Part shown: piece by piece, positions 25,851 through 33,964 of the stretch
Position numbering within the stretch: position 1 is the stretch's first letter
How the letters are laid out: every line of letters begins with the position of its first letter
Program-made: the position numbers and the translations under genes
Notes under the pieces: model-generated
Database searches by the model: none
Seen by the model: the letters and a program-made list of their open reading frames with translations, nothing else
Told to the model about the DNA's origin: nothing
Assembly (NCBI RefSeq): GCF_029626235.1
Contig: NZ_JARUBO010000005.1
Location: 6,172,001-6,236,000 of the forward strand
From: Micromonospora sp. WMMD1120
Lineage (GTDB): Bacteria > Actinomycetota > Actinomycetes > Mycobacteriales > Micromonosporaceae
Length of the DNA: 64,000 bases
Reading direction: 5' to 3'

Positions 25851-26449
25851 CCGCACGCGACGAGATCCTGGCCCGGCTCCGCGCGGCCCTGGCCGACAGT
25901 CCACCGGCGGTGCCGGCGCAGCGGCGTTACCGTCGCGTCGACGACCGGCCCGACCTGGTCGAGGTCCTGGTCGACCGCCTGACGGACTACCGGGCGGTCG
26001 TCCATCACGGCCTCGACGCCCTACCCGGGCTGTTGGCCGACGTCTACCGGCTCGCCGTCCCCACCGACGTCCCCGCCGGGTGGCTGAGCGGCTACGCCGG
26101 GCAGGTTCATCGCGACGCGCCCCCGCTGTCCCCGGCCGACCTCGACGGCATGGACGCCGTCCTGACCGGCTGCGCGGTGGCGATCGCCGACACCGGCACC
26201 ATCGTGCTCGACGCCGGCCCGACCCAGGGTCGACGTGCGCTCAGCCTGGTGCCGGACCGGCACCTGTGTGTGGTCCGCACCGACCAGGTGGTCGGTCTAC
26301 TGCCGGAGGCGCTGACCCGGCTCGACCCACGCGCGCCGCTGACCTGGATCTCCGGGCCGTCCGCGACGAGCGACATCGAGCTGGACCGGGTCGAGGGCGT
26401 GCACGGGCCGCGCCGGCTGGAGGTCGTGCTGGTCGACTCAGGAGTCTGA
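25847..26449 (+). CDS. lutC: Lactate utilisation protein LutC (LUD domain)
   Basis: 200 residues from a GTG overlapping the lutB stop. A single LUD domain: [27 protein letters not shown], and [12 protein letters not shown] at the end, all typical. It is the third subunit required for L-lactate oxidation. The last 12 bases overlap the end of the convergent lspA gene, so no terminator separates the two. Confidence 0.92.
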   Translation: MTARDEILARLRAALADSPPAVPAQRRYRRVDDRPDLVEVLVDRLTDYRAVVHHGLDALPGLLADVYRLAVPTDVPAGWLSGYAGQVHRDAPPLSPADLDGMDAVLTGCAVAIADTGTIVLDAGPTQGRRALSLVPDRHLCVVRTDQVVGLLPEALTRLDPRAPLTWISGPSATSDIELDRVEGVHGPRRLEVVLVDSGV

Positions 26450-26938
26450 CGGCACCTGCTCGCGGGGCTCGCCCGCCCTCGCCCGCAGCGGGACGCCGCG
26501 CAGGTTGAGCAGCATGACCACCCCCACGCCGAGCACCAGCGCGATGTCCGCCACGTTGCCGACGAAGAAGCCGGCGTAGTCGATGAAGTCCACCACGTGC
26601 CCGCGCGCGAACCCCGGCTCGCGGAAGAGGCGGTCCAGCAGGTGCGTCGCCGCGCCGCCGAGCACCAGGCCCAACGCCACCGCCCAGGCCCGCGACGTGA
26701 CCCGGCGGGCCACCACCGTCACCGCGACCACGGCCGCCGCCGCGAAGACCGCGAAGATCCAGGTGTACGCCGAGCCGATCGAGAAGGCCGCGCCGGGGTT
26801 GTAGACCAGCCGCAGTCGCAGCACGTCACCGATGAGGGAGATGACCTGCCCGTCGGAGAGCGCGGACTCGGCCCAGTACTTCGTGGCCTGGTCGGTGGCG
26901 AGCACCACGGCGGCGATCAACAGGGCGGCGCGGAACAT
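26438..26938 (-). CDS. lspA: Lipoprotein signal peptidase II
   Basis: 166 residues with four membrane segments. It cleaves signal peptides of prolipoproteins in the membrane. Catalytic features are visible: V-Y-N-P-G-A-A-F, the L-L-D-R-L motif, V-V-D-F-I-D and the C-terminal catalytic G-N-V-A-D-I-A-L. One usually invariant position differs: the G-N of the family motif G-G-x-x-G-N-x-x-D-R reads T-H here (G-G-A-A-T-H-L-L-D-R). Actinobacteria often have more than one LspA, so this may be a specialised second copy. It is convergent with and overlaps lutC and is divergent from a binding lipoprotein gene. Confidence 0.9.
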   Translation of the reverse strand: MFRAALLIAAVVLATDQATKYWAESALSDGQVISLIGDVLRLRLVYNPGAAFSIGSAYTWIFAVFAAAAVVAVTVVARRVTSRAWAVALGLVLGGAATHLLDRLFREPGFARGHVVDFIDYAGFFVGNVADIALVLGVGVVMLLNLRGVPLRARAGEPREQVPSDS

Positions 26939-26990
26939 CCCGGAACAGTAGCCGGTCGGCCGCGACCGTGTCGACCATGATGCAGACAAC

Positions 26991-27013
26991 TGGCAATTGC
27001 CAATAGATGGCAA
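26991..27013. promoter_or_regulatory. Candidate operator for the Opp/Nik-type operon
   Basis: A perfect 12-bp palindrome TGGCAATTGCCA (26991-27002) is followed by a third half-site TGGCAA (27008-27013). It lies in the 165-nt gap between divergent lspA and the binding-lipoprotein gene, about 90 nt before the latter's GTG. Confidence 0.45.
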
Positions 27014-27103
27014 CTGTGCCACCGTGATCATCCACGGGAGCGGCAGCGGGTGCCGCGTCCGCATCCACCCATGGTCCACTCCCCCACACCGCAGGAGCCC
27101 GCT

Positions 27104-28702
27104 GTGATCCGGTTGCGACCGACCCTCCGACGCCTCGTCGCGTCGACGGCGGCGACGGGGATGCTCGTCCTCGTCGGCTGCTCGGCCCCGACCAACCCGG
27201 ACAGCTCGGCCGGCCGCGCGACCCTCGTCGTGGCCACCTCCGACGAACCGGACGCGCTGAACCCCGTCCTCAACTACGGCGTCGACGGGGCTTCGCTGAT
27301 CTTCGACGGGCTGGTCAGCCGGGACGGCGACAACCAGCTCGTCCCCGGTCTGGCCGAGGCGCTGCCGACGCAATCGGCGGACGGGCGCACGGTGACCGCG
27401 AGGCTCCGCACCGACGTGCGGTTCCACGACGGCAGCACACTGAGCGCGCAGGACGTCGTCTTCACCTACCGGTCGGTGCTGGACCCGGCTGTCGACTCGA
27501 CGCTCCGCTCCGACCTGGACATGGTGGAGTCGGTGACCGCCCCCGACGCGTCCACAGTCGTCTTCCGCCTGCGCTACCCGTACGCGCCGTTCCTGCAGCG
27601 ACTCACCCTCGGCATCGTGCCGGCGAAGCTGCTCGACGGGCAGGACATCAACACCACAGCGTTCAACCGCAAGCCCGTCGGCACCGGACCGTACCGGGTG
27701 GAGTCGTGGACCCCCGGCGAGCGGTTGGTGCTCACCGCCAACGACAGCTACTTCGGCGGTCGGCCGGCGAACGACCGGGTGGTGGTGGCGTTCGTCGCCG
27801 ACGACAACGTGCGCGCCCAGCGGATGCGTGCCGGCGAGTTCGACGCCGCCGAACTGCCGCCGAAGCTCGCCTCCGGTTTCGACGCCGACACCGCGTACCG
27901 GGTGCAGCCGGTGCCGACCGCCGACTACCGCGGCGTGATGCTGCCGATGGGCAACCCGATCCTCGCCGATCCGGCGGTCCGGCGGGCGCTGCACCTGGCC
28001 GTCGACCGGGCCGCGATGGTGACCGGCATCCTCGGCGGCGCCGGTGAGCCGGCGTTCGGACCGATCCCGCCGACCTCCGAGTTCGCCGAGCCGTCGGTGG
28101 TCGGGAAGCCGACCGCCGACCCGGGCGCGGCGGCGGTGCTGCTCGCCGCCGCCGGTTGGACGCCCGGCGCGGGCGGGGTACGCGTCAAGGACGGCCGGCC
28201 GGCCCGGTTCACGCTGATGTACCCGGCGAGCGACACGCTGCGCAAGGACCTGGCCCTCGCCGTGACCGCCGACGCGAAGAAGATCGGCATCGAGGTGACC
28301 CCGGCCGGGCTGACCTGGGACGCCATCGACCCGCGGATGAAGTCCGACGCCCTGCTGATGGGCTACGGCACGCCGTACGACCCGGACTTCGTCTCGTACA
28401 AGCTCTTCGGCTCCCGGTTCGCCGGACAGGGCTACTTCAACCCCGGTTCGTACCGCTCGGAGGTGACCGACCGGGCCCTCCAGGAGGGGCGCGACCAGGT
28501 CGACCCGACCCGCCGCAAGGCCGCGTACGGGCGGTTCCAGAAGCAGCTCGCCGCCGACGTGCCGTGGCTGTTCCTCACCTATCTGCGGCACACCTACGTG
28601 CTGAAGTCCACGGTGCGGGGCGTCACCCCCCGGGTGGAGGCGCACGAGCACGGGGTGGCGAACAGCCTCTGGTGGAACATCGACACCTGGACGCGCTCGT
28701 GA
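27104..28702 (+). CDS. Peptide/nickel-type ABC transporter substrate-binding lipoprotein (family 5)
   Basis: 532 residues from a GTG with GGAG at 7 nt. The signal peptide ends in the lipobox L-V-G-C at about residue 24. The body is a family 5 binding protein (DppA/OppA/NikA fold): S-D-E-P-D-A-L-N-P-V, A-R-L-R-T-D-V-R-F-H-D-G-S-T-L-S-A-Q-D-V-V-F-T, V-G-T-G-P-Y-R-V-E-S-W, and V-R-R-A-L-H-L-A-V-D-R. It feeds the two permeases and two ATPases that follow. Peptide, opine and nickel-chelate ligands all occur in this family, and gene order (A-B-C-D-E) also fits nik; the sequence alone does not decide. Confidence 0.9.
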   Translation: MIRLRPTLRRLVASTAATGMLVLVGCSAPTNPDSSAGRATLVVATSDEPDALNPVLNYGVDGASLIFDGLVSRDGDNQLVPGLAEALPTQSADGRTVTARLRTDVRFHDGSTLSAQDVVFTYRSVLDPAVDSTLRSDLDMVESVTAPDASTVVFRLRYPYAPFLQRLTLGIVPAKLLDGQDINTTAFNRKPVGTGPYRVESWTPGERLVLTANDSYFGGRPANDRVVVAFVADDNVRAQRMRAGEFDAAELPPKLASGFDADTAYRVQPVPTADYRGVMLPMGNPILADPAVRRALHLAVDRAAMVTGILGGAGEPAFGPIPPTSEFAEPSVVGKPTADPGAAAVLLAAAGWTPGAGGVRVKDGRPARFTLMYPASDTLRKDLALAVTADAKKIGIEVTPAGLTWDAIDPRMKSDALLMGYGTPYDPDFVSYKLFGSRFAGQGYFNPGSYRSEVTDRALQEGRDQVDPTRRKAAYGRFQKQLAADVPWLFLTYLRHTYVLKSTVRGVTPRVEAHEHGVANSLWWNIDTWTRS

Positions 28703-29691
28703 CCCGCCCCCGCCGACTGGCCGGGGCGGGAGCGGTGGTGCGACGCCGGTTGCTGGTGGCCGTACCGGTGCTCGCCGCGACCAGCGTCGGGATGTTCGCC
28801 CTCGGCGCGGCGTCGCCGGTCGATCCCGCCAAGCAGTACGCGGGCGCGGCGGCCTTCACCGCCAGCGAGGAGAACCTGGCGCAGATCCGCGCCAACTGGG
28901 GCCTCGACGACCCGCTGCCGGTGCAGTACCTGCGCTGGATCGGCAACCTGCTCCAGGGCGACCTGGGCTGGTCGACCACCCGCCACGAGCCGGTCGCCTC
29001 GGTGCTCGCCGCCCGAGCCGGCTGGACCCTGCTGCTGATCGGGGTGACCCTGGCCCTGGTGCTGGTCGCGAGCCTGCTGCTGGGCGCGCTGGCCGCGTAC
29101 CGCAGGGGCGGTCTCTTCGACCGCGCCCTGCGCACAGCCGCCTACACCGTCGAGTCGATGCCGGTCTTCTGGCTGGGTCTGGCCGCGATCGCCGTGTTCG
29201 CGTTGGCGCTGGGCTGGCTGCCGGCCGGTGGGCTGACCGACGTCACGGCGACCAGCACCTCCTGGTCCGATGTGGCCCATCACCTGGTCCTGCCGGTCGC
29301 GGTGCTGGCCGTGTCCCAGGCGCCGTGGTTCGTGCTGTTCGTGCGGGACGCGGTCGCGGACAGCCTGCGCGACGACCACGTGCTGGCGGCGCGGGCCCGT
29401 GGCCTGCCGGGACGCACCGTGCTGTTCGGGCACGCGCTGCGCACCGCGCTGCTGCCGTTCCTCACCCTGGTCGGCACCCACCTGCCCGAGCTGGTCGGCG
29501 GGGCGGTGCTGGTCGAGACGGTCTTCTCGCTACCGGGCCTCGGCGCGGTCACCGTCGCCGCCGCGCTGGGCGGCGACTTCCCACTGCTGGCGGCGATCAC
29601 GCTGGTCACCACGGCGGTGGTGCTTGCCGCGAACCTGGTGACCGACCTCGCCTACGCCGCCGCCGACCCGAGGGTACGACTCGATGACTGA
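28699..29691 (+). CDS. Peptide/nickel-type ABC transporter permease (DppB/NikB type)
   Basis: 330 residues from a GTG overlapping the previous stop (GTGA). The N-terminal membrane segment, the periplasmic region (Q-I-R-A-N-W-G-L-D-D-P-L-P-V-Q-Y) and G-D-L-G-W-S precede a five-segment transport domain with the EAA loop A-A-R-A-R-G-L-P-G-R-T and the typical L-V-E-T-V-F-S-L-P-G-L-G. It pairs with the next permease to form the import channel. Confidence 0.92.
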   Translation: MTRPRRLAGAGAVVRRRLLVAVPVLAATSVGMFALGAASPVDPAKQYAGAAAFTASEENLAQIRANWGLDDPLPVQYLRWIGNLLQGDLGWSTTRHEPVASVLAARAGWTLLLIGVTLALVLVASLLLGALAAYRRGGLFDRALRTAAYTVESMPVFWLGLAAIAVFALALGWLPAGGLTDVTATSTSWSDVAHHLVLPVAVLAVSQAPWFVLFVRDAVADSLRDDHVLAARARGLPGRTVLFGHALRTALLPFLTLVGTHLPELVGGAVLVETVFSLPGLGAVTVAAALGGDFPLLAAITLVTTAVVLAANLVTDLAYAAADPRVRLDD

Positions 29692-30568
29692 CCTCGCGGC
29701 CCGAGCGCCGCTGCCGCGGACCACCCGGCTCCGAGCACGGCTGCGGCCCGGCCAGGCGGGGGCCGTCACCGCCGGGCTCGTCCTGCTGGTCGCCGTCGTC
29801 GGCGCGCTGCTCGCGCCGCTCGTCTGGCCGCTCGACCAGAGCGCGGTGGCGCTGGAGCGGACCCGGCTGGCACCATCCTGGACGCACCTCGCCGGCACCG
29901 ACGACCTGGGCCGGGACGTCGCCCACCGGGCCGTCTACGGGCTGCGGGTCTCGCTGCTCGTCGGCGTTGTCGCCGCGCTCGTCGCCACAGTCCTCGGCGG
30001 GGTGGTCGGCGGGATAGCCGGCACGCTCGGCGGCCGGGTGGACAGGATGCTGATGCGGGTCGTGGACACCATCGCCGCGATGCCGCACCTGCTGCTGGGC
30101 ATCTTCATCGTCGCCATGCTGCGGCCCAGCCTCGGCGCGGTGATCGCCTCCGTCGGGCTCACCCACTGGCTCTCCACCGCCCGCATCGTCCGGTCCGAAC
30201 TGCTCAGCCTGCGCACCCGGCCGTTCGTGGACGCGGCCATCAGCGGCGGCGCCGGGCGGCTGCGGGTGCTCACCCGCCACCTGCTGCCCCACGTTCTGCC
30301 CCGGCTGGCGCTGGCCACCACCCTGATGATCCCGCACGCGGTGTGGCACGAGACCGCCCTGTCCTTCCTCGGTCTCGGTCTGCCACCGCACCTCGCCTCA
30401 TTGGGCAACATGATCAATGACGGTCAGGGTTCGCTGCTCACCGGCGCCTGGTGGGCCAGCCTGGCGCCGGGCGCGGTCATCGTCGTCGTCACCCTCGCCA
30501 TCGCGGTCCTCGCCGCCCGCTGGCGCGACCGTCTCGATCCCCGGGTCCGAGCGGAGCTGCACCTGTGA
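29684..30568 (+). CDS. Peptide/nickel-type ABC transporter permease (DppC/NikC type)
   Basis: 294 residues; its ATG lies 8 nt inside the previous gene. L-A-G-T-D-D-L-G-R-D-V is the hallmark of DppC/NikC permeases, followed by D-T-I-A-A-M-P-H-L-L-L-G and, near the C terminus, H-E-T-A-L-S-F-L-G-L-G-L-P-P-H-L-A-S-L-G. The EAA-type loop is D-A-A-I-S-G-G-A-G. Works with the DppB-type partner. Confidence 0.92.
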   Translation: MTDLAARAPLPRTTRLRARLRPGQAGAVTAGLVLLVAVVGALLAPLVWPLDQSAVALERTRLAPSWTHLAGTDDLGRDVAHRAVYGLRVSLLVGVVAALVATVLGGVVGGIAGTLGGRVDRMLMRVVDTIAAMPHLLLGIFIVAMLRPSLGAVIASVGLTHWLSTARIVRSELLSLRTRPFVDAAISGGAGRLRVLTRHLLPHVLPRLALATTLMIPHAVWHETALSFLGLGLPPHLASLGNMINDGQGSLLTGAWWASLAPGAVIVVVTLAIAVLAARWRDRLDPRVRAELHL

Positions 30569-31569
30569 CCACCACCGACCGTGCCGCCACCGCCACGCCG
30601 GCCCGCGTCGGCGGCACCCGACCGCTGCTCGCCGTGGACGACCTCGGCGTCCAGTTCCGGCTCCGGGACGCAACGGTACGCGCCGTCGGCGACCTCAGCC
30701 TCACCGTACGGGCCGGCGAACTGGTGGCCGTCGTCGGCGAGTCCGGCTGCGGCAAGTCCGTCCTGGCCCACGCCCTGCTCGGCCTGTTGCCGCGCAACGC
30801 CACGATCACCGGGCACGCGGTGCTGCACCACCCGGGCACCGAGCCGGTCGACCTGATCACCTGCGGTCAACGGGAGCTGGCGCGGACGGTACGCGGTCAG
30901 CGGGTCGGGCTGGTGCCGCAGAGCCCGGCCACCGCGCTCAACCCGGTCCGTACCGGTCGGCGGCTGCTCGCCGAGACGCTGCGGGCGCACGGCCGGGACC
31001 GCGCGGAGGCCGACCGGCTCGCCGTCGACGTCGGGCTCGACCCGGCCGACCTGGACCGCTACCCGCACGAGCTGTCCGGCGGGATGGCGCAGCGTCTGGT
31101 CACCGCGCTCGCGCTGGCGCCGGACCCGTCGCTACTCATCGCCGACGAGCCGACCACCGGACTGGACCGGCCGCTGGTCGACCACACCCTCGACCTGCTG
31201 CGTCGCCGGTGCGACGCCGGCGCGGCCGTCGTGCTCATCACGCACGACCTGGCCGCCGCGCGGCGGGTCGCCGACAGCGTCGCCGTCATGTACGCCAGCC
31301 GGATCGTGGAGCACCGGGAGGCCGACACGCTCTACACCGCACCGGCCCACCCGTACGCGTCTGCGTTGCTCGACGCCCTCCCCGACCGGGCCTTCCGGCC
31401 GGTGCCGGGCGACCCACCGATGCTCACCGCGCTGCCCGCCGGCTGCGCCTTCGCGCCCCGCTGCCCCCGTCGTACCGACCGCTGCGCCGACCGGCCGTCG
31501 CCCACGCCCGTCGCCGACGGCGGCACCGTGGCCTGCCACCATCCGATCCACGCCGGAGCCGCCCCGTGA
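30565..31569 (+). CDS. Peptide/nickel-type ABC transporter ATP-binding protein (DppD/NikD type)
   Basis: 334 residues from a GTG overlapping the previous stop. Walker A is G-E-S-G-C-G-K-S, the Q-loop V-P-Q-S-P-A-T-A-L-N-P, the ABC signature L-S-G-G-M-A-Q-R and Walker B L-L-I-A-D-E-P-T-T-G-L-D. The C-terminal extension has H-P-Y-A-S-A-L-L-D-A-L-P and a Cys cluster (G-C-A-F-A-P-R-C-P ... C-A-D) typical of the oligopeptide/dipeptide transporter C-terminal domain, often a 4Fe-4S site in related proteins. Drives import with its partner ATPase. Confidence 0.93.
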   Translation: MTTTDRAATATPARVGGTRPLLAVDDLGVQFRLRDATVRAVGDLSLTVRAGELVAVVGESGCGKSVLAHALLGLLPRNATITGHAVLHHPGTEPVDLITCGQRELARTVRGQRVGLVPQSPATALNPVRTGRRLLAETLRAHGRDRAEADRLAVDVGLDPADLDRYPHELSGGMAQRLVTALALAPDPSLLIADEPTTGLDRPLVDHTLDLLRRRCDAGAAVVLITHDLAAARRVADSVAVMYASRIVEHREADTLYTAPAHPYASALLDALPDRAFRPVPGDPPMLTALPAGCAFAPRCPRRTDRCADRPSPTPVADGGTVACHHPIHAGAAP

Positions 31570-32243
31570 CCGACAAGCACCTGCGCGCCGACGAGGTGAG
31601 CGTCGGGTACGGGCGTCAGCTCGTGCTCGACACCGTCACCGTGCGCATCGGTCGGGGCGAGACGGTCGGGTTACGCGGGCCGTCCGGCTGCGGGAAGTCC
31701 ACACTGGTCCGCGTGCTGGCCCTGCTGCACCGGCCCGACCGCGGGCGGGTCAGCATCGACGGCACCCCGGTCACCGGCGCCCGGTACGCCGTGCCGGCGG
31801 CGCTACGGACCCGTGTCGCCGCCCTCTTGCAGAGCCCGCGCGCCGCCGCCGACCCCCGGTTGAGCCTCACCGACCTGATCGCCGAGCCGCTGCGCGCCAC
31901 CCGGACGCCCGAGCCGACCGTCCGCGAGCGGGTGGCCGAACTCGCCGACCTCGTCGGCCTCACCGCCGACCTGCGCGATCGTCGTCCGCACGCGGTCTCC
32001 GACGGTCAACTGCAACGCGCCTGCCTCGCCCGGGCGCTCGCGCACCGCCCCGACTACCTGCTGTGCGACGAGGCCACCGCGATGCTCGACGCCTCCACCC
32101 AGGCGCACGTCGCCGCGGTCATCCGCGACTACCAGCGCGCGCGGGGGGCCGGGGTCCTCGTGATCAGCCACGACCAGACCCTGCTGGACCGCTGGGCCGA
32201 CCGAATCGTCGACCTGGCCGGTGCCGCTGTCGCACGGCCCTGA
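31566..32243 (+). CDS. Peptide/nickel-type ABC transporter ATP-binding protein (DppF/NikE type)
   Basis: 225 residues from a GTG overlapping the previous stop. Walker A G-P-S-G-C-G-K-S, Q-loop L-L-Q-S-P-R-A-A-A-D-P-R, Walker B L-L-C-D-E-A-T-A-M-L-D, switch His in V-I-S-H-D. The ABC signature reads V-S-D-G-Q-L-Q-R rather than L-S-G-G-Q, as in NikE-like proteins. It lacks the C-terminal oligopeptide-type extension, so it is shorter than DppF (about 330), closer to NikE in length. Last gene of the operon. Confidence 0.9.
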   Translation: MTDKHLRADEVSVGYGRQLVLDTVTVRIGRGETVGLRGPSGCGKSTLVRVLALLHRPDRGRVSIDGTPVTGARYAVPAALRTRVAALLQSPRAAADPRLSLTDLIAEPLRATRTPEPTVRERVAELADLVGLTADLRDRRPHAVSDGQLQRACLARALAHRPDYLLCDEATAMLDASTQAHVAAVIRDYQRARGAGVLVISHDQTLLDRWADRIVDLAGAAVARP

Positions 32244-32363
32244 GCCTCGGCCCGGCAACCCGATGGCGAGCCTCGTCGGGTGGGCCACCTCCTCTTAAGC
32301 TGACTCCGCTCGACTCGGGCTCGGGGTCGGTGTTGGCCTCGTTCAGCGGCTCACGCGGTGGGC

Positions 32364-33497
32364 TCAGAGCACCGTCTGCTTGGTGTTCGGCAGCGCGTCG
32401 ACAATCGACTTCCGCACGTTGATCGTGTCTGAGATGATCTCGTGCGGCGTGTTCGCCAGCCACTGCACCACCGAGATGTCCTCGAACCGGGGATACCGGA
32501 ACATCTCCAGGAACACCAGCGGCTCGTCGCCGGTGTTCTGAATGTAGTGGCCGTACGCGAACGGGACGTAGCCCACGTCGCCGGCCTGGAAGTCGAAGGT
32601 CCGAGCGGCGGCCTGGGACGCGAAGACGCCCATCCGTCCGGTGCCGGAGATGTAGTACTGCCACTCGTCGGTGGTGGGATGCCAGTGCAGCTCGCGCATC
32701 CCGCCGGGCTCGACCTCGACCAGGGCCGCCGCGGTGGTCGTCGACGCGGCGAAGTTGGTCGAGTCGGTGATCCGGACCGTGCCACCACGGAAGCGTTGCG
32801 GGGTCTGCGCGGTCATCCGGTGCTTGAAACTGCGCGGGACGTCCCCGGTCGGGCTGACCACCCGGTCCTGTTGCAGCGGTGGGGGGACGTCGCCCTGGAA
32901 GATGTACTTCTCCCGCTCGGGCAGGTTCTCCATCTGCTCCATCGTCCAGCCGAAGTTCTTCGCCAGGACGTCTTTCGGGGTGTGCGCGAAGAAGTCACTG
33001 AGCAGGAACGTGTTGTTCTCGGAGAACGCGCCGTCGTCGAAGACGAGCAGGAACTGTGCGCCGTCCTCCAGGGCCTGGATGTTGTGCGGCACCCCCTGCG
33101 GGAAGAACCACAGGTCACCCTGCTTGACGTCCTCGATGAAGTTGCGTCCTTCCTGGTCGACGGCGCTGATCCGGCAACTGCCGGCCAGCATGTACGCCCA
33201 CTCCGACTGCTGGTGCCAGTGGATCTCCCGGTACGCGCCCGGCTCCAGACCGAACTGAACGCCGGCCATCTGGGTGGCGATCGGCAGGTCGCGGCTGGTG
33301 ACCTCGCGGGTCCAGCCGCCCTTCTCCACCCGGGTGTGGGCCTGCGAGAACGAGAACTTGAGGTTGGGCACCAGCCGGCTGTCGGTCGTCGGCGGCACGA
33401 GAAGGTCCGGGTTCTGCCGCTCGAGTTCGACGTTCCGACCAGGGAGGGGCGGCGCCCCCTGGTCGCCGCGGCGCGGCTGGGGATCGCTGTTCGCCAT
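32364..33497 (-). CDS. oxdC: Oxalate decarboxylase (bicupin)
   Basis: 377 residues; the ribosome-binding site GGAGAGAG overlaps the stop of the upstream small gene. Two cupin domains carry Mn ligands: H-W-H-Q-Q-S-E-W with P-H-N-I-Q-A-L in the first, and R-E-L-H-W-H-P-T-T-D-E-W with Y-G-H-Y-I-Q-N in the second. The flexible lid is S-E-N-N-T, very close to the S-E-N-S-T of Bacillus OxdC whose Glu is needed for decarboxylation, and unlike oxalate oxidase lids. It turns oxalate into formate and CO2, consuming a proton. No signal peptide is seen, so it acts in the cytosol. No formate dehydrogenase or oxalate carrier is adjacent. Confidence 0.92.
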   Translation of the reverse strand: MANSDPQPRRGDQGAPPLPGRNVELERQNPDLLVPPTTDSRLVPNLKFSFSQAHTRVEKGGWTREVTSRDLPIATQMAGVQFGLEPGAYREIHWHQQSEWAYMLAGSCRISAVDQEGRNFIEDVKQGDLWFFPQGVPHNIQALEDGAQFLLVFDDGAFSENNTFLLSDFFAHTPKDVLAKNFGWTMEQMENLPEREKYIFQGDVPPPLQQDRVVSPTGDVPRSFKHRMTAQTPQRFRGGTVRITDSTNFAASTTTAAALVEVEPGGMRELHWHPTTDEWQYYISGTGRMGVFASQAAARTFDFQAGDVGYVPFAYGHYIQNTGDEPLVFLEMFRYPRFEDISVVQWLANTPHEIISDTINVRKSIVDALPNTKQTVL

Positions 33498-33510
33498 GAT
33501 CGCTCTCTCC

Positions 33511-33765
33511 TCACTCGGATCGGATCGGGTTGGGCACTGTGCCGGCCCCGGGGCGCGACCCCAGGCGTGACGGCAGCCCCAGCAGCGCGCGTACCCCGGC
33601 GCGACCGTGCTGGACCGCGATCGCCACCGGGACCGCCGCAGCGGTCGCCACCAGCACCAGTCGGGCCCACAGCGGGGCGTCGCCGCCGGTGCCGGCGACG
33701 AGGACGAACATCAGCAGGACGACCCGGAGCCGAAGCAGACCGGGCAGTGCGGTTGAGTGGTCCAT
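33511..33765 (-). CDS. Small membrane protein upstream of oxdC
   Basis: 84 residues with an ATG. Two hydrophobic segments (about residues 10-26, L-L-R-L-R-V-V-L-L-M-F-V-L-V-A, and 34-52, L-V-L-V-A-T-A-A-A-V-P-V-A) are followed by a basic tail. It ends 13 nt before the oxdC start and its stop codon lies within the oxdC ribosome-binding region, so the two are probably co-transcribed. I do not recognise the family; a role tied to oxalate is only a guess from position. Confidence 0.55.
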   Translation of the reverse strand: MDHSTALPGLLRLRVVLLMFVLVAGTGGDAPLWARLVLVATAAAVPVAIAVQHGRAGVRALLGLPSRLGSRPGAGTVPNPIRSE

Positions 33766-33800
33766 ACCGGAAATGGTCGCTGCCGATCAGGGGTCATCAC

Positions 33801-33810
33801 ATCACGTGAT
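33801..33810. promoter_or_regulatory. Palindrome in the oxdC-side/luxR divergent gap
   Basis: ATCACGTGAT is a perfect 10-bp palindrome within a run of related motifs (CATCACATCACGTGATCACG), located 36 nt upstream of the small membrane protein start and 155 nt before the luxR-type start. A possible regulator site; nothing else in 33766-33964 stands out. Confidence 0.35.
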
Positions 33811-33964
33811 CACGCGATTACCGCGTAGCGGAATCGGGACCTGGCGGGGCATTCGACGCAGTCGCCCCGGTTCGTCGATCCGGGCGTCGCCAGCTGCCGA
33901 GCTGGTTAGGCTCGGACACAGGACGGCATGTCGACGCGCCGGGTAAACACCGGGGAGAACGCCA

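Noticed and set aside
32244..32363. Terminator after the Opp/Nik operon
   Set aside because: Only a weak 6-bp stem (ACCCGA / TCGGGT) could be found; not strong enough to list.
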